Below are positions 38,340 to 47,786 of a stretch of 64,000 nucleotides of DNA, in pieces. The notes under the pieces are model-generated. The model saw nothing but the letters and a program-made list of their open reading frames with translations. It was not told the origin of the DNA and ran no database searches. The translations under genes were made by a program, and so were the position numbers. Positions within the stretch are counted from its first letter, which is position 1; the number at the start of each line of letters is the position of its first letter. Source of the stretch: Opitutia bacterium (GTDB lineage: Bacteria > Verrucomicrobiota > Verrucomicrobiia > Opitutales > Coraliomargaritaceae); assembly GCA_029248665.1 (NCBI GenBank), contig JAQWIW010000034.1:43501-107500 (forward strand), given 5' to 3'.

Positions 38340-40649
38340 ATGAATTCTAATCATACGACAGCAATAAAAGGGGTTTTAGAAAGAATAGTTTTTTTTAACG
38401 ATGAAAATTCTTACTGTATTGCTGAATTATCCTTAAATAACTCGAACAAAAAAGTTACAATCCTAGGGGCGTTACCTAATATACAATGCGGAGAAACTCT
38501 TTCTGTCAAAGGAGAATGGATAGAACACGAAAAGCACGGCAGTCAATTCAAAGTAAGTGCCTTTTCAACCGAATTACCCGCATCGATTTATGGAATCAAA
38601 AAGTACTTAGGTAGTGGTTTAATCCGGGGCATTGGGAAATCTTACGCAGATAAGATTGTAGACTATTTTGGGACTGAGACTATTAAAATAATCAGCTCAG
38701 AAAGTGGCCGACTTCAGGAAATTCCAGGTATTGGACAATCAAGAGTGAAATCGATTAAAGTAGCATGGGAAGAGCAGGTAGCGGTGAGAGATGTCATGCT
38801 CTTTCTACAAACTTATGGTGTCACTCCATCTCAATGCTTAAAATTAGTCAAAAAGTACGGGAATAATACAAAGCGAATTATTCAAGACCAACCCTATAAG
38901 ATAGCAGAAGAAATTGATCGTATTGGCTTCAAAACTGCAGACCAATTAGCCTTAAATTTAGGCTTTCCCACTAATTCCAAAGAAAGGATAGATGCAGGCA
39001 TTATTTATACGGTCAGTAAGATCCAAGAAAACGGACATACTATTGCTCTGATTCCAATGCTTAGTGAACAAGCGGCACATTTATTAGGGCTAGAGCAAAG
39101 ATTAATCGGCAACCGTATAGAAGCCCTTATCCAAGATAAAAAACTCTATGCGATTCAGGCCTATAATTCGGAAGATTTATTTTTAGGTCCGGCTGTACAA
39201 AGCCCAATATTTGCATTTTACGAAAGTAAAATAGCCGAAGCCATTCATTTGATCTATAATTCAAAATCTAATTTACCAGATATAAAATTAGATTCCGCTA
39301 TCGAATGGGCACAACAAAAAGCAGGATTTCAATTTGAATCCAAACAAACCCTCGCCGTACAAACTGCCTTATCGAATAAAATTACCATCATCACAGGTGG
39401 CCCAGGCACGGGGAAAACAACTATCTTAAGAGCTGTTGTAGAAATACTTTCAGCAAAAAAATGTAAAATAGCATTAACCTCCCCTACAGGTCGTGCCGCA
39501 CAGCGATTAAGCGAAAGCACTAAAAAGGAGGCAAAGACTATTCATAGATTGCTTAAGTTTGACCCTTCTACTGGTTCTTTTTTCCATAATAAAGAAAATT
39601 TATTACAGTGCGATTGCATTATTATTGATGAAACAAGCATGGTGGATACCCAACTGGCAGCTTCTCTCTTTGATGCAATTCCGAGTACAGCACACCTTAT
39701 ACTAGTAGGTGATTCAGACCAACTTCCCTCCGTTGGACCTGGGAATATGCTCAGCGACCTCAAAAACTCCTCGTTTTCCAATGTTGTTCGTTTAGAGACC
39801 ATCTACCGACAAGCCAAAGAAAGCAGAATTATAACAACTGCCCACAATATTCTTAAAGGAGTCAATGAACCAGAAATGACTTTGCAAAGCTTGCACCATT
39901 TAGACCCGAATATTGATTTCAACTTCATTGAGGTAGAAGACGATGATCGAATGCTTAAAGCGATCCTCTATTTAGTAAAAGACTATCTCCCAAAAATTGG
40001 AAAACTTGGAGGAGTTGACCCAATCCAAGATATTCAAATTTTATCTCCTATGCACAAAGGCTCTAGTGGTATTCAAAATTTAAACGATGCTCTGCAAAAT
40101 TGTCTCAATGATCCAACTAAGGCAAAAGGACGAATCACTGCACAAAAAAACTACCAAAGTGCCAAACAAACTTTCTTTAAAGAAAAAACGAAAAAGCCAT
40201 TTCCTTTTGAAATTGCTTACGGAAATTTACATTATCGAATAGGTGACAAAGTCATTCAAACAATTAATAATTACGATAAAAATGTATTTAATGGAGATAT
40301 CGGCATCATCAAATCTATCGGGATAGATGAATCAACCATTAGTATCGCTTACAATCAAAATCTAGTAGAATACAAGCGAAATGAGCTCTCACAAATTCAA
40401 CTTGCTTATGCTCTCTCAATTCACAAAAGCCAAGGTAGTGAATATCCAATCGTAATACTCCCCCTAACGAAGCAACATTTCATTATGTTACAAAGAAATT
40501 TACTTTACACCGCCATCACACGAGCAAAGGAGAAGCTATTTATTATTGGATCAGTTGAAGCTTATTCAATTGCAGTTAAAAATAACAAAACAGATGTTCG
40601 AAGAACTAATTTGTTTAAAAAACTAAAAAAATTAACGGAAAATAATTAG
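38340..40649 (+). CDS. recD2: RecD2-type 5'-3' DNA helicase
   Basis: A 769-residue superfamily 1B helicase. The N-terminal part has an OB-like domain and helix-hairpin-helix segments (GSGLIRGIGKSYADKIVDYF, then IPGIGQSRVKSI). Walker A is ITGGPGTGKTT near residue 350, followed by SPTGRAAQRLSE, the IIDETSMVD Walker B, VGDSDQLPSVGPGNML and a C-terminal YALSIHKSQGSEYPIVILPL and YTAITRAKEKL. This is the stand-alone RecD2 family rather than RecD of RecBCD. It starts 38 bp from the divergent membrane-protein gene. Confidence 0.95.
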   Translation: MNSNHTTAIKGVLERIVFFNDENSYCIAELSLNNSNKKVTILGALPNIQCGETLSVKGEWIEHEKHGSQFKVSAFSTELPASIYGIKKYLGSGLIRGIGKSYADKIVDYFGTETIKIISSESGRLQEIPGIGQSRVKSIKVAWEEQVAVRDVMLFLQTYGVTPSQCLKLVKKYGNNTKRIIQDQPYKIAEEIDRIGFKTADQLALNLGFPTNSKERIDAGIIYTVSKIQENGHTIALIPMLSEQAAHLLGLEQRLIGNRIEALIQDKKLYAIQAYNSEDLFLGPAVQSPIFAFYESKIAEAIHLIYNSKSNLPDIKLDSAIEWAQQKAGFQFESKQTLAVQTALSNKITIITGGPGTGKTTILRAVVEILSAKKCKIALTSPTGRAAQRLSESTKKEAKTIHRLLKFDPSTGSFFHNKENLLQCDCIIIDETSMVDTQLAASLFDAIPSTAHLILVGDSDQLPSVGPGNMLSDLKNSSFSNVVRLETIYRQAKESRIITTAHNILKGVNEPEMTLQSLHHLDPNIDFNFIEVEDDDRMLKAILYLVKDYLPKIGKLGGVDPIQDIQILSPMHKGSSGIQNLNDALQNCLNDPTKAKGRITAQKNYQSAKQTFFKEKTKKPFPFEIAYGNLHYRIGDKVIQTINNYDKNVFNGDIGIIKSIGIDESTISIAYNQNLVEYKRNELSQIQLAYALSIHKSQGSEYPIVILPLTKQHFIMLQRNLLYTAITRAKEKLFIIGSVEAYSIAVKNNKTDVRRTNLFKKLKKLTENN

Positions 40650-40711
40650 TTATATTAATTTTTAATAAAATCATTCAGACAATGAACAATAAAAAATAAA
40701 GTAAGTCTAAA

Positions 40712-41401
40712 ATGGTGATGATAGTTTCAAAAACATTACTTTTTAAACCGCTTCTTTCGATTCTACCTTTTATTCTATTTTTTTCAGCGTCATTTTGTTT
40801 TCTAGAAGCCAGGCCGATTTCGTATCCAGGCAGCTGGACATTTATGGAACAGCATAATTGGGAGAAAACCTTAGTCCATATCCATTATTCGCCTAACGCA
40901 AAAAATTCAATTGGTTTTCTCGGAGCCTATTATCAAGAAGAAGATGATCGCCTATATGCCATGCAATGGAATCACCTACTCTTTAGGAAGAATCAAAAAA
41001 AATCGCAGTCAAATCTCTATTCCAAAATTCATTTTGGTCGTTTAGAAAAAACGAAAAATCAAACAAATGTTTTTCATAGTGCTTTCAATCTCTCTTTTGA
41101 TTGGGAAACACGAAAACATTTTTTTCTATATGCTGCAGAAATTGAGCATACAGATGAAAAATTGACTAAATCAAATACCTTTCATCAAAAAGCTAAAATA
41201 GGAATTGCTCCCTATGTGGCACCCTATGGAAGCATACATACTTGGCTGATGCTTCAATTCGAACATCATCCAGATGATCCGAATTTTGATAATCACTTCA
41301 TCTTAACACCCATGGTTCGATTTTTCAAAGGAGACTACCTTTGTGAAATTGGCTTAAATTCAAACAATCAAATATTATTCAATACCATAATAAGGTTCTA
41401 A
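40712..41401 (+). CDS. Putative outer-membrane beta-barrel-like protein of a metal cassette
   Basis: A 229-residue protein with a long N-terminal signal sequence (about residues 1-33, hydrophobic FKPLLSILPFILFFSASF). The rest is rich in aromatic residues in alternating, strand-like pattern, and the final residue is Phe, as in many outer-membrane barrels. I recognise no domain. Its stop lies 2 bp from the HMA gene and the MerT-like gene follows, so it probably works with them in metal passage or sensing at the outer membrane. That is inference from context. Confidence 0.55.
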   Translation: MVMIVSKTLLFKPLLSILPFILFFSASFCFLEARPISYPGSWTFMEQHNWEKTLVHIHYSPNAKNSIGFLGAYYQEEDDRLYAMQWNHLLFRKNQKKSQSNLYSKIHFGRLEKTKNQTNVFHSAFNLSFDWETRKHFFLYAAEIEHTDEKLTKSNTFHQKAKIGIAPYVAPYGSIHTWLMLQFEHHPDDPNFDNHFILTPMVRFFKGDYLCEIGLNSNNQILFNTIIRF

Positions 41402-41403
41402 AA

Positions 41404-41706
41404 ATGAAAAATTTAATCTTAATTCTAAGTATCCTCCTAACATCTCTTAATATCCTATCTGCAGATGAGTCTCATCAGCCCTATGACATTACGCTGAATG
41501 TTAAAGGCCTAGTTTGCGACTTTTGTGCACGTAGTGTGGAAAAGACATTCAATAAAACTAAAGTCGTAGAAAGTATAAATGTAGATTTAGACAATGGGCT
41601 TATTAAACTTCAACTCAAAGAAGGAAAAACCCTCAGTGATGAAAAAATCAAAAAGCTAATAAAAGCGAATGGTTATGCATTAGAATCCATTCATAGAAAT
41701 AAATGA
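41404..41706 (+). CDS. Secreted heavy-metal-associated (HMA/MerP-like) domain protein
   Basis: A 100-residue precursor: signal peptide of about 20 residues, then one ferredoxin-like HMA domain. Metal cysteines are Cys38 and Cys41 in GLVCDFCARSVEK, a CXXC motif that lacks the usual Met before it. The domain continues with INVDLDNGLIKLQL and ends with ANGYALESI. As a periplasmic chaperone it likely binds Cu(I), Hg(II) or a similar soft metal and passes it to the MerT-like protein whose ATG overlaps its stop (ATGA). Confidence 0.85.
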   Translation: MKNLILILSILLTSLNILSADESHQPYDITLNVKGLVCDFCARSVEKTFNKTKVVESINVDLDNGLIKLQLKEGKTLSDEKIKKLIKANGYALESIHRNK

Positions 41707-42065
41707 AAAAATCTATCTCTTTTTTAACACTTTTTTCATCAACAAGTACACTGCTATGCTGTGCACTACCTGCCCTGCTTATTACAATTGGGGCAGGTGG
41801 GGTTATGGCCTCAATTTACGCTAATGTTCCCGGGTATACCACCTTTGTCGGGAATAAAAATTTATTATTCATTATTGCAGCGGTACTATTGATAATTAAC
41901 GGTCTCTTTTTATGGTTTAATCGAAATGCACCCTGCCCATTAGATGCAAAAAAAGCGAAAGCATGTATGCAAACTCGAAAAATGAGCCGTACAATTTATT
42001 TCATCTCGATAGGAATCTATTGTGTAGGGTTCTTTTTTTCTTTTTTAGTGGTTAATTTTATCTAA
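41703..42065 (+). CDS. MerT-like metal transport membrane protein
   Basis: A 120-residue protein with three membrane helices. The first contains the vicinal pair Cys19-Cys20 (STLLCCALPALLI), the metal-accepting motif of MerT. A loop CPLDAKKAKAC gives a second cysteine pair facing the cytoplasm. This matches MerT topology, although MerR and MerA are absent, so mercury detoxification is not implied; import of copper or another soft metal is as likely. It ends 1 bp from convergent tcdA. Confidence 0.8.
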   Translation: MKKSISFLTLFSSTSTLLCCALPALLITIGAGGVMASIYANVPGYTTFVGNKNLLFIIAAVLLIINGLFLWFNRNAPCPLDAKKAKACMQTRKMSRTIYFISIGIYCVGFFFSFLVVNFI

Positions 42066-42066
42066 T

Positions 42067-42846
42067 TCAAAGTTTAGACTGCATTAGTTGTTCGATCGCA
42101 ACTGATGCAACTGTAAAACCAATAGTTCCAGTCAACATTGTAGAAGAACCAAATCCTGCGTCGCAGTTCAAGCGACAATCTCCCCCCTTTTCCCTTTCAC
42201 AACTTACGCTACCATCCGCATGTGGAAATGACGGTTCCTCTTCGGAAAAGACACATGGTATATGGAATTTTTGCCGCTCAAACTTAGAGAACCCATATTC
42301 TTTTCTTAACCGTTTTCTCACTTGTAATAACAACGGATCATTTTTTGTTTTTGCTAAATCTTTCACGACTACTTTTGTTGGATCTAATTTACCTCCACCA
42401 CCACCACAGGTTACAATCGGCAATTTTCTCTTTCTCGCTTCCGCTATTAATAGTGATTTATGCGAAACTGAATCGATTGCATCTACAAGGCAGTCGTAAT
42501 CTTCAGATAATAATTCATCTGCGGTTTGTTCTGTGAAAAATTTTGTTTTTTCAATTACGATGCACTCAGGGGCAATTTCTGTGATTCGTTTTTTCAATGC
42601 CGAAGACTTAAATTGCCCTACCGTTGAATCCAAGGCTTGAATTTGGCGATTCATATTGCTCAAGCAAACTTCATCCAAATCAACCAAGGTTAATTTACCT
42701 ATGCCTGAGCGAGCTAGAGCTTCAACTGTCCATGAGCCCACGCCACCAAGCCCAACAACGACTACGTGCGTTTGGGGTAAAATCTCCATAGCATGCTTTC
42801 CGTATAATCGACCTAATGCACTGAAACGTAATGAATAATCACTCAT
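42067..42846 (-). CDS. tcdA: tRNA threonylcarbamoyladenosine dehydratase
   Basis: E1-like ATPase that cyclises t6A in tRNA to ct6A. The nucleotide-binding loop VVVVGLGGVGSWTVEALARS, the LVDLDEVCLSNMNRQIQAL block, DAIDSVSHKSLLI and TCGGGGGKLDPTKVVV are characteristic of TcdA (CsdL). The 259-residue length is normal. The C-terminal region also has three cysteines in REKGGDCRLNCDAGFG. It diverges from the Nif3-like gene across a 95 bp intergenic stretch. Confidence 0.93.
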   Translation of the reverse strand: MSDYSLRFSALGRLYGKHAMEILPQTHVVVVGLGGVGSWTVEALARSGIGKLTLVDLDEVCLSNMNRQIQALDSTVGQFKSSALKKRITEIAPECIVIEKTKFFTEQTADELLSEDYDCLVDAIDSVSHKSLLIAEARKRKLPIVTCGGGGGKLDPTKVVVKDLAKTKNDPLLLQVRKRLRKEYGFSKFERQKFHIPCVFSEEEPSFPHADGSVSCEREKGGDCRLNCDAGFGSSTMLTGTIGFTVASVAIEQLMQSKL

Positions 42847-42941
42847 ATTTTAAAATCACAAATAAAGCTCTGAAAAATGTCCTCATTAAATCAACCTAAA
42901 AATTCGCTTCCACTTTATCTTTTTTATGCCAAAGTACGCAT

Positions 42942-43700
42942 ATGGTAAAATTAGAGTCCGTCATTTCTTACTGTAACGAACGATTAAACATTCATTCGAT
43001 CATTGACTTTGAAAATGCACAAAATGGTCTACAACTTGAGAACAATGGTACCATTACAAAAATTGCTGCTTCAGTGGATGCAGGCTTGGTTCCACTCCAA
43101 CAAGCTTTTCAAGCTAAGGCTGATCTCTTACTCTGTCACCATGGTTTATTTTGGTCACCAATCACTCCAATCAAAGATCACAATTATAAAAAGATTAAAA
43201 CTGCAATAGATAATAATATCGCAGTTTATAGTGCACACTTACCATTAGACTGTCATCCTGAGATTGGGAATAATGCCCTACTCGCTAAAGCACTCAGCTT
43301 AGAGGTAGTTGATACTTTCTTAGATTACAAAGGCACTAATTATAGTTTCATTTGCCAGTCCAATGGATGTACGCGAACAATGCTTTCCGAACGGCTTAAA
43401 ATGCTATTTCCAAATACTTTTTCATCCATACTATATGGAAGTGAAACGCCAAAAAAAATCGCTATTTTAACAGGAAGCGGTCAAAGTGCGGTGCCTTATC
43501 TTAAAGAAAATAATATTGATACATTAATTACAGGTGAACTCAAACAACATCACTTCAACATGGCTCAAGAGTTGGAGCTTAATTTATATCCTTGTGGTCA
43601 CTACGCTACAGAAACATTTGGGGTCAAAGCATTAGCAGAAGAAGTAGCAAATCATTTTAAAATTGAGTGGACGTTTTTAGATCAAAACTGTTCAATTTAA
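42942..43700 (+). CDS. Nif3-like dinuclear metal-binding protein (YbgI/DUF34)
   Basis: A 252-residue member of the Nif3/DUF34 family. Metal ligands appear in LLCHHGLFW (HHG) and AVYSAHLPLDCHPEIGNNALL, with the second set in LITGELKQHHF and CGHYATETFGVKAL. The family binds two metal ions; some members have been proposed to hydrolyse cyclic pyranopterin or GTP-type compounds, but the role is not settled. It precedes aroQ by 17 bp. Confidence 0.92.
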   Translation: MVKLESVISYCNERLNIHSIIDFENAQNGLQLENNGTITKIAASVDAGLVPLQQAFQAKADLLLCHHGLFWSPITPIKDHNYKKIKTAIDNNIAVYSAHLPLDCHPEIGNNALLAKALSLEVVDTFLDYKGTNYSFICQSNGCTRTMLSERLKMLFPNTFSSILYGSETPKKIAILTGSGQSAVPYLKENNIDTLITGELKQHHFNMAQELELNLYPCGHYATETFGVKALAEEVANHFKIEWTFLDQNCSI

Positions 43701-43717
43701 ACATCTCAAAAAAAGCA

Positions 43718-44155
43718 ATGAAAACAATAGCAATTATTAATGGCCCGAACCTAGACCGACTTGGTGCAAGAGAACCTTCAATCTATGGTGACCAAACTCT
43801 CGCTGACCTTGAAAAACAAATGACCGTTGTAGCGGATAAGCTAGATCTAAAACTTGAATTCTATCAATCAAACCACGAAGGAGTCATCATCGACACTATC
43901 AATAAAACACTTAGCGAAGCAGATATTGCAGGTATCATTATAAACCCTGGAGCACTGACACATACTAGCTTAGCTTTAAGAGATGCACTTGCTGGATGTG
44001 ATATCCCTGCTATTGAAGTTCATATAAGCAATATTTATCAAAGAGAAGAAATTCGACAAAGCTCTATGTCTGCCCCTGCCTGCAAAGGTGTAATTTCTGG
44101 ATTAGGCTTTGAGGGATACAATGCAGCACTTCGTTTTCTGAATACAATTATTTAA
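43718..44155 (+). CDS. aroQ: 3-dehydroquinate dehydratase, type II
   Basis: Third step of the shikimate pathway. ATG 43718 gives 145 residues, the normal size; the frame extends back into the preceding gene but that part is not family-like. The motifs IAIINGPNLDRLGAREPSIYG (quoted as start INGPNLDRLG and catalytic Tyr in SIYG), FYQSNHEGVIID, INPGALTHTS and EVHISNIYQREEIR are all present. It abuts the convergent SNF2 gene with no gap. Confidence 0.96.
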   Translation: MKTIAIINGPNLDRLGAREPSIYGDQTLADLEKQMTVVADKLDLKLEFYQSNHEGVIIDTINKTLSEADIAGIIINPGALTHTSLALRDALAGCDIPAIEVHISNIYQREEIRQSSMSAPACKGVISGLGFEGYNAALRFLNTII

Positions 44156-46711
44156 TTAATTAACTTCAGTCGTTTCTTTACTTTCTTCCTTCTCGAGTGC
44201 GGCTAAATTATTTAAATTACCAAAGTAAGCGTGAATATCTTTTACGATATTTACATCCTTGAAAGTAGAATCAAACAATTCTTTTTTCTCTGATTTCAAT
44301 GATTGAATACGTTCTTCAATTGTCCCTTTAGTAATCATTCTGTAGATAAAGACAGGCATCTTTTGTCCCATTCTATGTACACGATCTATCGCTTGATTTT
44401 CAACAGCTGGATTCCACCATGGATCCATAAGAAATAAATAATCAGCCGCATTCAAAGTTACACCTGTACCACCCGCCTTAAGACTCACTAAGATAATTGC
44501 TGAATTAGGGTCTTCTTGAAATTCTCTGACTGGTTGGCTTCGATCTCTAGTAGAACCTGTTAGCTCGTAGATATTCAAATTAGGGAAATACTTTTTCAAT
44601 ACAGGATTCAAACGATCAATTAACTTCACAAATTGACTGAAAATAACTACCTTACGTTTTTTTATTCCATCAAAAGCTTCATTTAATCGAGACAACAAGA
44701 CTATAACTTTACCACTTTCTTCGACATCAAAGTCTATATCAGGTATGATACCTGGGTCACAACAGACCTGCCTTAAACGAGTTAAAAGGGTGAATAAGTT
44801 AAAACCTTTTTGTTCAATTATTTCACCCGATTCATCTTTCATTAAAGCTACTTCCTTATTTAGGAAGCTATTATAAATAGACTTCTGCTCGTCCTTTATT
44901 GGACAGATCAAATCGACCTCTGTTTTTGCTGGTAACTCTTGAGCCACTCGTTCCTTTAATCGTCGCAAAATAAAAGGATTAATTTGCTTCTTAACGTGAT
45001 TAGAAAATTCTGAAACCCATTTCGCATTCCCCGATTGTAGAGCTACTTCAAATTCTTGCATAGTACCCATTAAGCCAGGCATTAAGAAATTAAAAATTGA
45101 CCATATATCTAATAATTTATTTTCAATAGGAGTTCCTGTAATTGCCAGTCGATATTTCCCATTTAAGGCATAACAAGCCTGGCTAACTTTCGCTAAAGGA
45201 TTTTTGATACACTGAGCCTCATCTAAAATCAAATATTCAAACTTTATTGTCTTCACCTGCTCTACATGCCTTCTCAAGAGGGAGTAACTCGATAACCATA
45301 ACACTCCTTTCTCATTTTTCGGAAAACGATCTGATTTCAAAATTTGCACCTTAAGTTTTGGATACCAACGTTCAATCTCCATTTTCCATACAGGTACAAC
45401 ACTTGCAGGGCAGACAATCATACTTGATTGATTAAATTCTGCGCAATGAGCAATCAAAGTAAGCACCTGGAGCGTCTTCCCCAATCCCATTTCATCCGCA
45501 AGCAAACAATGGCCTCCATTATTATGCATATGTTGCATCCAAGCTACTCCTTCTGCTTGATATTCTCTCAAGAAATCAGGTAAAGATTGCTCAAAATTTT
45601 CATGCTTTTTCTCATTCTTAAGGAGGCGCTCACGCCAACGCTTTAACTCGCCTGCTAAATCAAATTGAATCCCTCTGTCTAGCCATAGTGAATAAAGCAT
45701 ATAACGTGGCCATTCTTTCAATTTATTTCCATCAAAGCTTATTTCCCAATTCTTTATCGCCTTAGATTGCTCTTCTTGAATTGTAACGATTCCTTTACCT
45801 TTAATAAAATGTGTTCCTTTTGCATATTTTGTTAAATATTGAGCATCTTTAAAATCCATTAACTCCGATCCTAATTGAAATTGGTAATTCAAGCGCATTT
45901 TACTTCGCCCTGCACTTTCTGCACGACCAACAATCTTAATTTTTTGAAGTCCATGTGCCATTTCTTTAGCCCCTTGGTCTAGAACAAATGAACCAAAAAT
46001 ATTTTCCCAACGATTTTTTGCATGAGAGAAAAATCCAGCGATTCTTTCAAAATCAGATAAAAGAAAATCCTGCTTATCTTTCCTAAATCGAAAACCTACC
46101 TCACGAGTCAAAACTGTTAATTGAACAATCTTCTCTCGCTCAGATTCACTGACTTCATCAGATTCACTATCAAAGACGGAATTCTTATTCCCAGATTTAT
46201 CCAACCATGATGATTTTAAAGTTAAACCACCATCGGTGCCAAAAAATTCAAGAACTAGCTTTCTTTGAGAATGCTCTTCTCTTATCTTTCCCCGAGTTGG
46301 CCTTCTTGTATTTTTTTTAACTTTGACTGAATTACGGTCCTTTTTTTCTTTTTGCTCTATCTGTAATGCGATTGGACTAATTTCATCAGCCACTAATTCC
46401 TCGATTTCATATAAACCTGCTGCCGCAATTATATAACCTAATTGTGTATCCTGTGTTGAAGAACGAATCTTGAACGTTCCATCTATCCAGTCGACAATCG
46501 AATAATACAAATCTTTTCGAGTAAGTGCATAATGAACCATTACAGCATCTTCAGACAATTCAATGCCTTTCACTTCACCAGATAAGTAAAGTTTTCGTGC
46601 TTCTAATAAAACCTCTTCCGAAAACAATTCCTCCCAATTGATTTGAATATAATTAAACCAATTTTCTAAAGATATTGAATTGTACGAACGTGTGGGTTCT
46701 TTGGGAAACAT
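44156..46711 (-). CDS. SNF2-family DNA helicase/translocase
   Basis: An 851-residue Swi2/Snf2 ATPase. Motif I is LLADEMGLGKTLQVLTLIAH, motif II ILDEAQCIKNP, motif III AITGTPIENKL, motif V LVSLKAGGTGVTLNAADYLF and motif VI QAIDRVHRMGQ. The N-terminal 350 residues carry a poorly conserved accessory region with a basic linker. ATG 46711 is favoured; earlier codons up to 46762 are open. Such bacterial proteins (RapA/HepA-like or SSO1653-like) remodel protein-DNA complexes. It is the last gene of the folate-SMUG1 strand unit, 73 bp after SMUG1. Confidence 0.9.
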   Translation of the reverse strand: MFPKEPTRSYNSISLENWFNYIQINWEELFSEEVLLEARKLYLSGEVKGIELSEDAVMVHYALTRKDLYYSIVDWIDGTFKIRSSTQDTQLGYIIAAAGLYEIEELVADEISPIALQIEQKEKKDRNSVKVKKNTRRPTRGKIREEHSQRKLVLEFFGTDGGLTLKSSWLDKSGNKNSVFDSESDEVSESEREKIVQLTVLTREVGFRFRKDKQDFLLSDFERIAGFFSHAKNRWENIFGSFVLDQGAKEMAHGLQKIKIVGRAESAGRSKMRLNYQFQLGSELMDFKDAQYLTKYAKGTHFIKGKGIVTIQEEQSKAIKNWEISFDGNKLKEWPRYMLYSLWLDRGIQFDLAGELKRWRERLLKNEKKHENFEQSLPDFLREYQAEGVAWMQHMHNNGGHCLLADEMGLGKTLQVLTLIAHCAEFNQSSMIVCPASVVPVWKMEIERWYPKLKVQILKSDRFPKNEKGVLWLSSYSLLRRHVEQVKTIKFEYLILDEAQCIKNPLAKVSQACYALNGKYRLAITGTPIENKLLDIWSIFNFLMPGLMGTMQEFEVALQSGNAKWVSEFSNHVKKQINPFILRRLKERVAQELPAKTEVDLICPIKDEQKSIYNSFLNKEVALMKDESGEIIEQKGFNLFTLLTRLRQVCCDPGIIPDIDFDVEESGKVIVLLSRLNEAFDGIKKRKVVIFSQFVKLIDRLNPVLKKYFPNLNIYELTGSTRDRSQPVREFQEDPNSAIILVSLKAGGTGVTLNAADYLFLMDPWWNPAVENQAIDRVHRMGQKMPVFIYRMITKGTIEERIQSLKSEKKELFDSTFKDVNIVKDIHAYFGNLNNLAALEKEESKETTEVN

Positions 46712-46784
46712 AAAGTAAAATTTAAAAATTTTTAATTTTACTCGGCAAGTGCTAATATACAAAATTACATAAAAATTAGCACAT

Positions 46785-47507
46785 TTACCAAACGCCTAAA
46801 TCATTCAATTGAATTAATGCTTTTTCGCCCCAACCTTTATTTGCTGCAGGACTCGCAGGACTTGGGTGTAGAATTCGCCCAAACTTAAGAGATGGAAGCT
46901 CTTTCAATGCAAATTTTGCTCGATCTTCGGCAAAAACACCCACGCCAATCACCCATTCAATTTGTAAAATATTAACTACTGATAACAAATGTTCATCACA
47001 TAAATCATATAATGCATTTGATTCTTTAATTGGTAATTTATCGGGAGTTCGATTTTTTCCAGAAGTTTCCATAAAAACCAATGGACAATAATTTAATACA
47101 TAATGTGATTTAAAAAAAATCTCTGGAGAAGAAAATTGTTCCTTAAAAAATCCCCACAAACGTCGCCCACTCACTTCACTTCTCAAACAATCAAATCCCT
47201 CGATTAATCGCTTAGGATGTTCTTTTTTAGGTTTATTAACGGGAGAAGACACCCCGATCCAATCTCTAACATGTTCAATCTCACCGAAAGGGATACCTGT
47301 TTGAGCCATACCAAAAGGACCAGGATTCATTCCCATAAATAAAATCTTTTTAGGTGAATTGCCCCACTTTCGAATATAGGCTTCGTGAGCATTCCAAGCA
47401 TACGACAAAGGGTTATAAATATGCGTAGTCGGTTCAGCAAATTTTAAAGCATCTACTTTTTGAGATAACTCTTTACCTGCCTTAATTAACTGATCGGCAA
47501 TACTCAT
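46785..47507 (-). CDS. SMUG1-type single-strand-selective uracil-DNA glycosylase
   Basis: Removes uracil (and often 5-hydroxymethyluracil) from DNA. Motif 1 is GMNPGPFGMAQTGIPFGE starting at residue 59, the SMUG1 form with Asn in place of the Asp of UNG, and motif 2 is HPSPASPAANKGW near residue 218. The 240-residue length matches SMUG1. ATG 47507 is preferred over the TTG one codon earlier. It lies 6 bp after the SelW-like gene in the folate unit. SMUG1 is uncommon in bacteria. Confidence 0.9.
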   Translation of the reverse strand: MSIADQLIKAGKELSQKVDALKFAEPTTHIYNPLSYAWNAHEAYIRKWGNSPKKILFMGMNPGPFGMAQTGIPFGEIEHVRDWIGVSSPVNKPKKEHPKRLIEGFDCLRSEVSGRRLWGFFKEQFSSPEIFFKSHYVLNYCPLVFMETSGKNRTPDKLPIKESNALYDLCDEHLLSVVNILQIEWVIGVGVFAEDRAKFALKELPSLKFGRILHPSPASPAANKGWGEKALIQLNDLGVW

Positions 47508-47513
47508 CAATTT

Positions 47514-47786
47514 CTAATCTTCATTGTCACTATGACCAAGATCTTTTTCCGGAGAAACAAAATCACGAATTATTTGCTTAAGTACTTTCAATTCGGGAAA
47601 ACCTCCTTCGGTTTTTCGATCCCAAAATACCCTCGAACCCGATAACACTCTAAACGTGCCTGGCTCTACTGAAGGCTTCAAGCTAACTCCTTCAATATTT
47701 CCTTCAAAAGTTATCAGTAGCTCTTGTGCTACCCAAGAAGCTCGAGTTAACCAGCGACAACCCGTACAGTATTCCACTGTTAGCAT
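47514..47786 (-). CDS. SelT/SelW/SelH-family (Rdx) CXXC protein
   Basis: A 90-residue thioredoxin-like protein. The redox motif is EYCTGCRW, with two cysteines and no selenocysteine, and the family tail GSRVFWDRKTEGGFPELKVL follows. ATG 47786 is chosen because it forms the TAATG stop-start overlap with the folK-folA gene; an earlier ATG at 47804 is also in frame. The partner and substrate of these proteins are unknown; a thiol-redox role is presumed. Confidence 0.85.
   Translation of the reverse strand: MLTVEYCTGCRWLTRASWVAQELLITFEGNIEGVSLKPSVEPGTFRVLSGSRVFWDRKTEGGFPELKVLKQIIRDFVSPEKDLGHSDNED

Noticed and set aside
41703..42065. Mercury resistance operon
   Set aside because: MerT-like and MerP-like proteins are present but no MerR or MerA; calling it mercury resistance would overreach.
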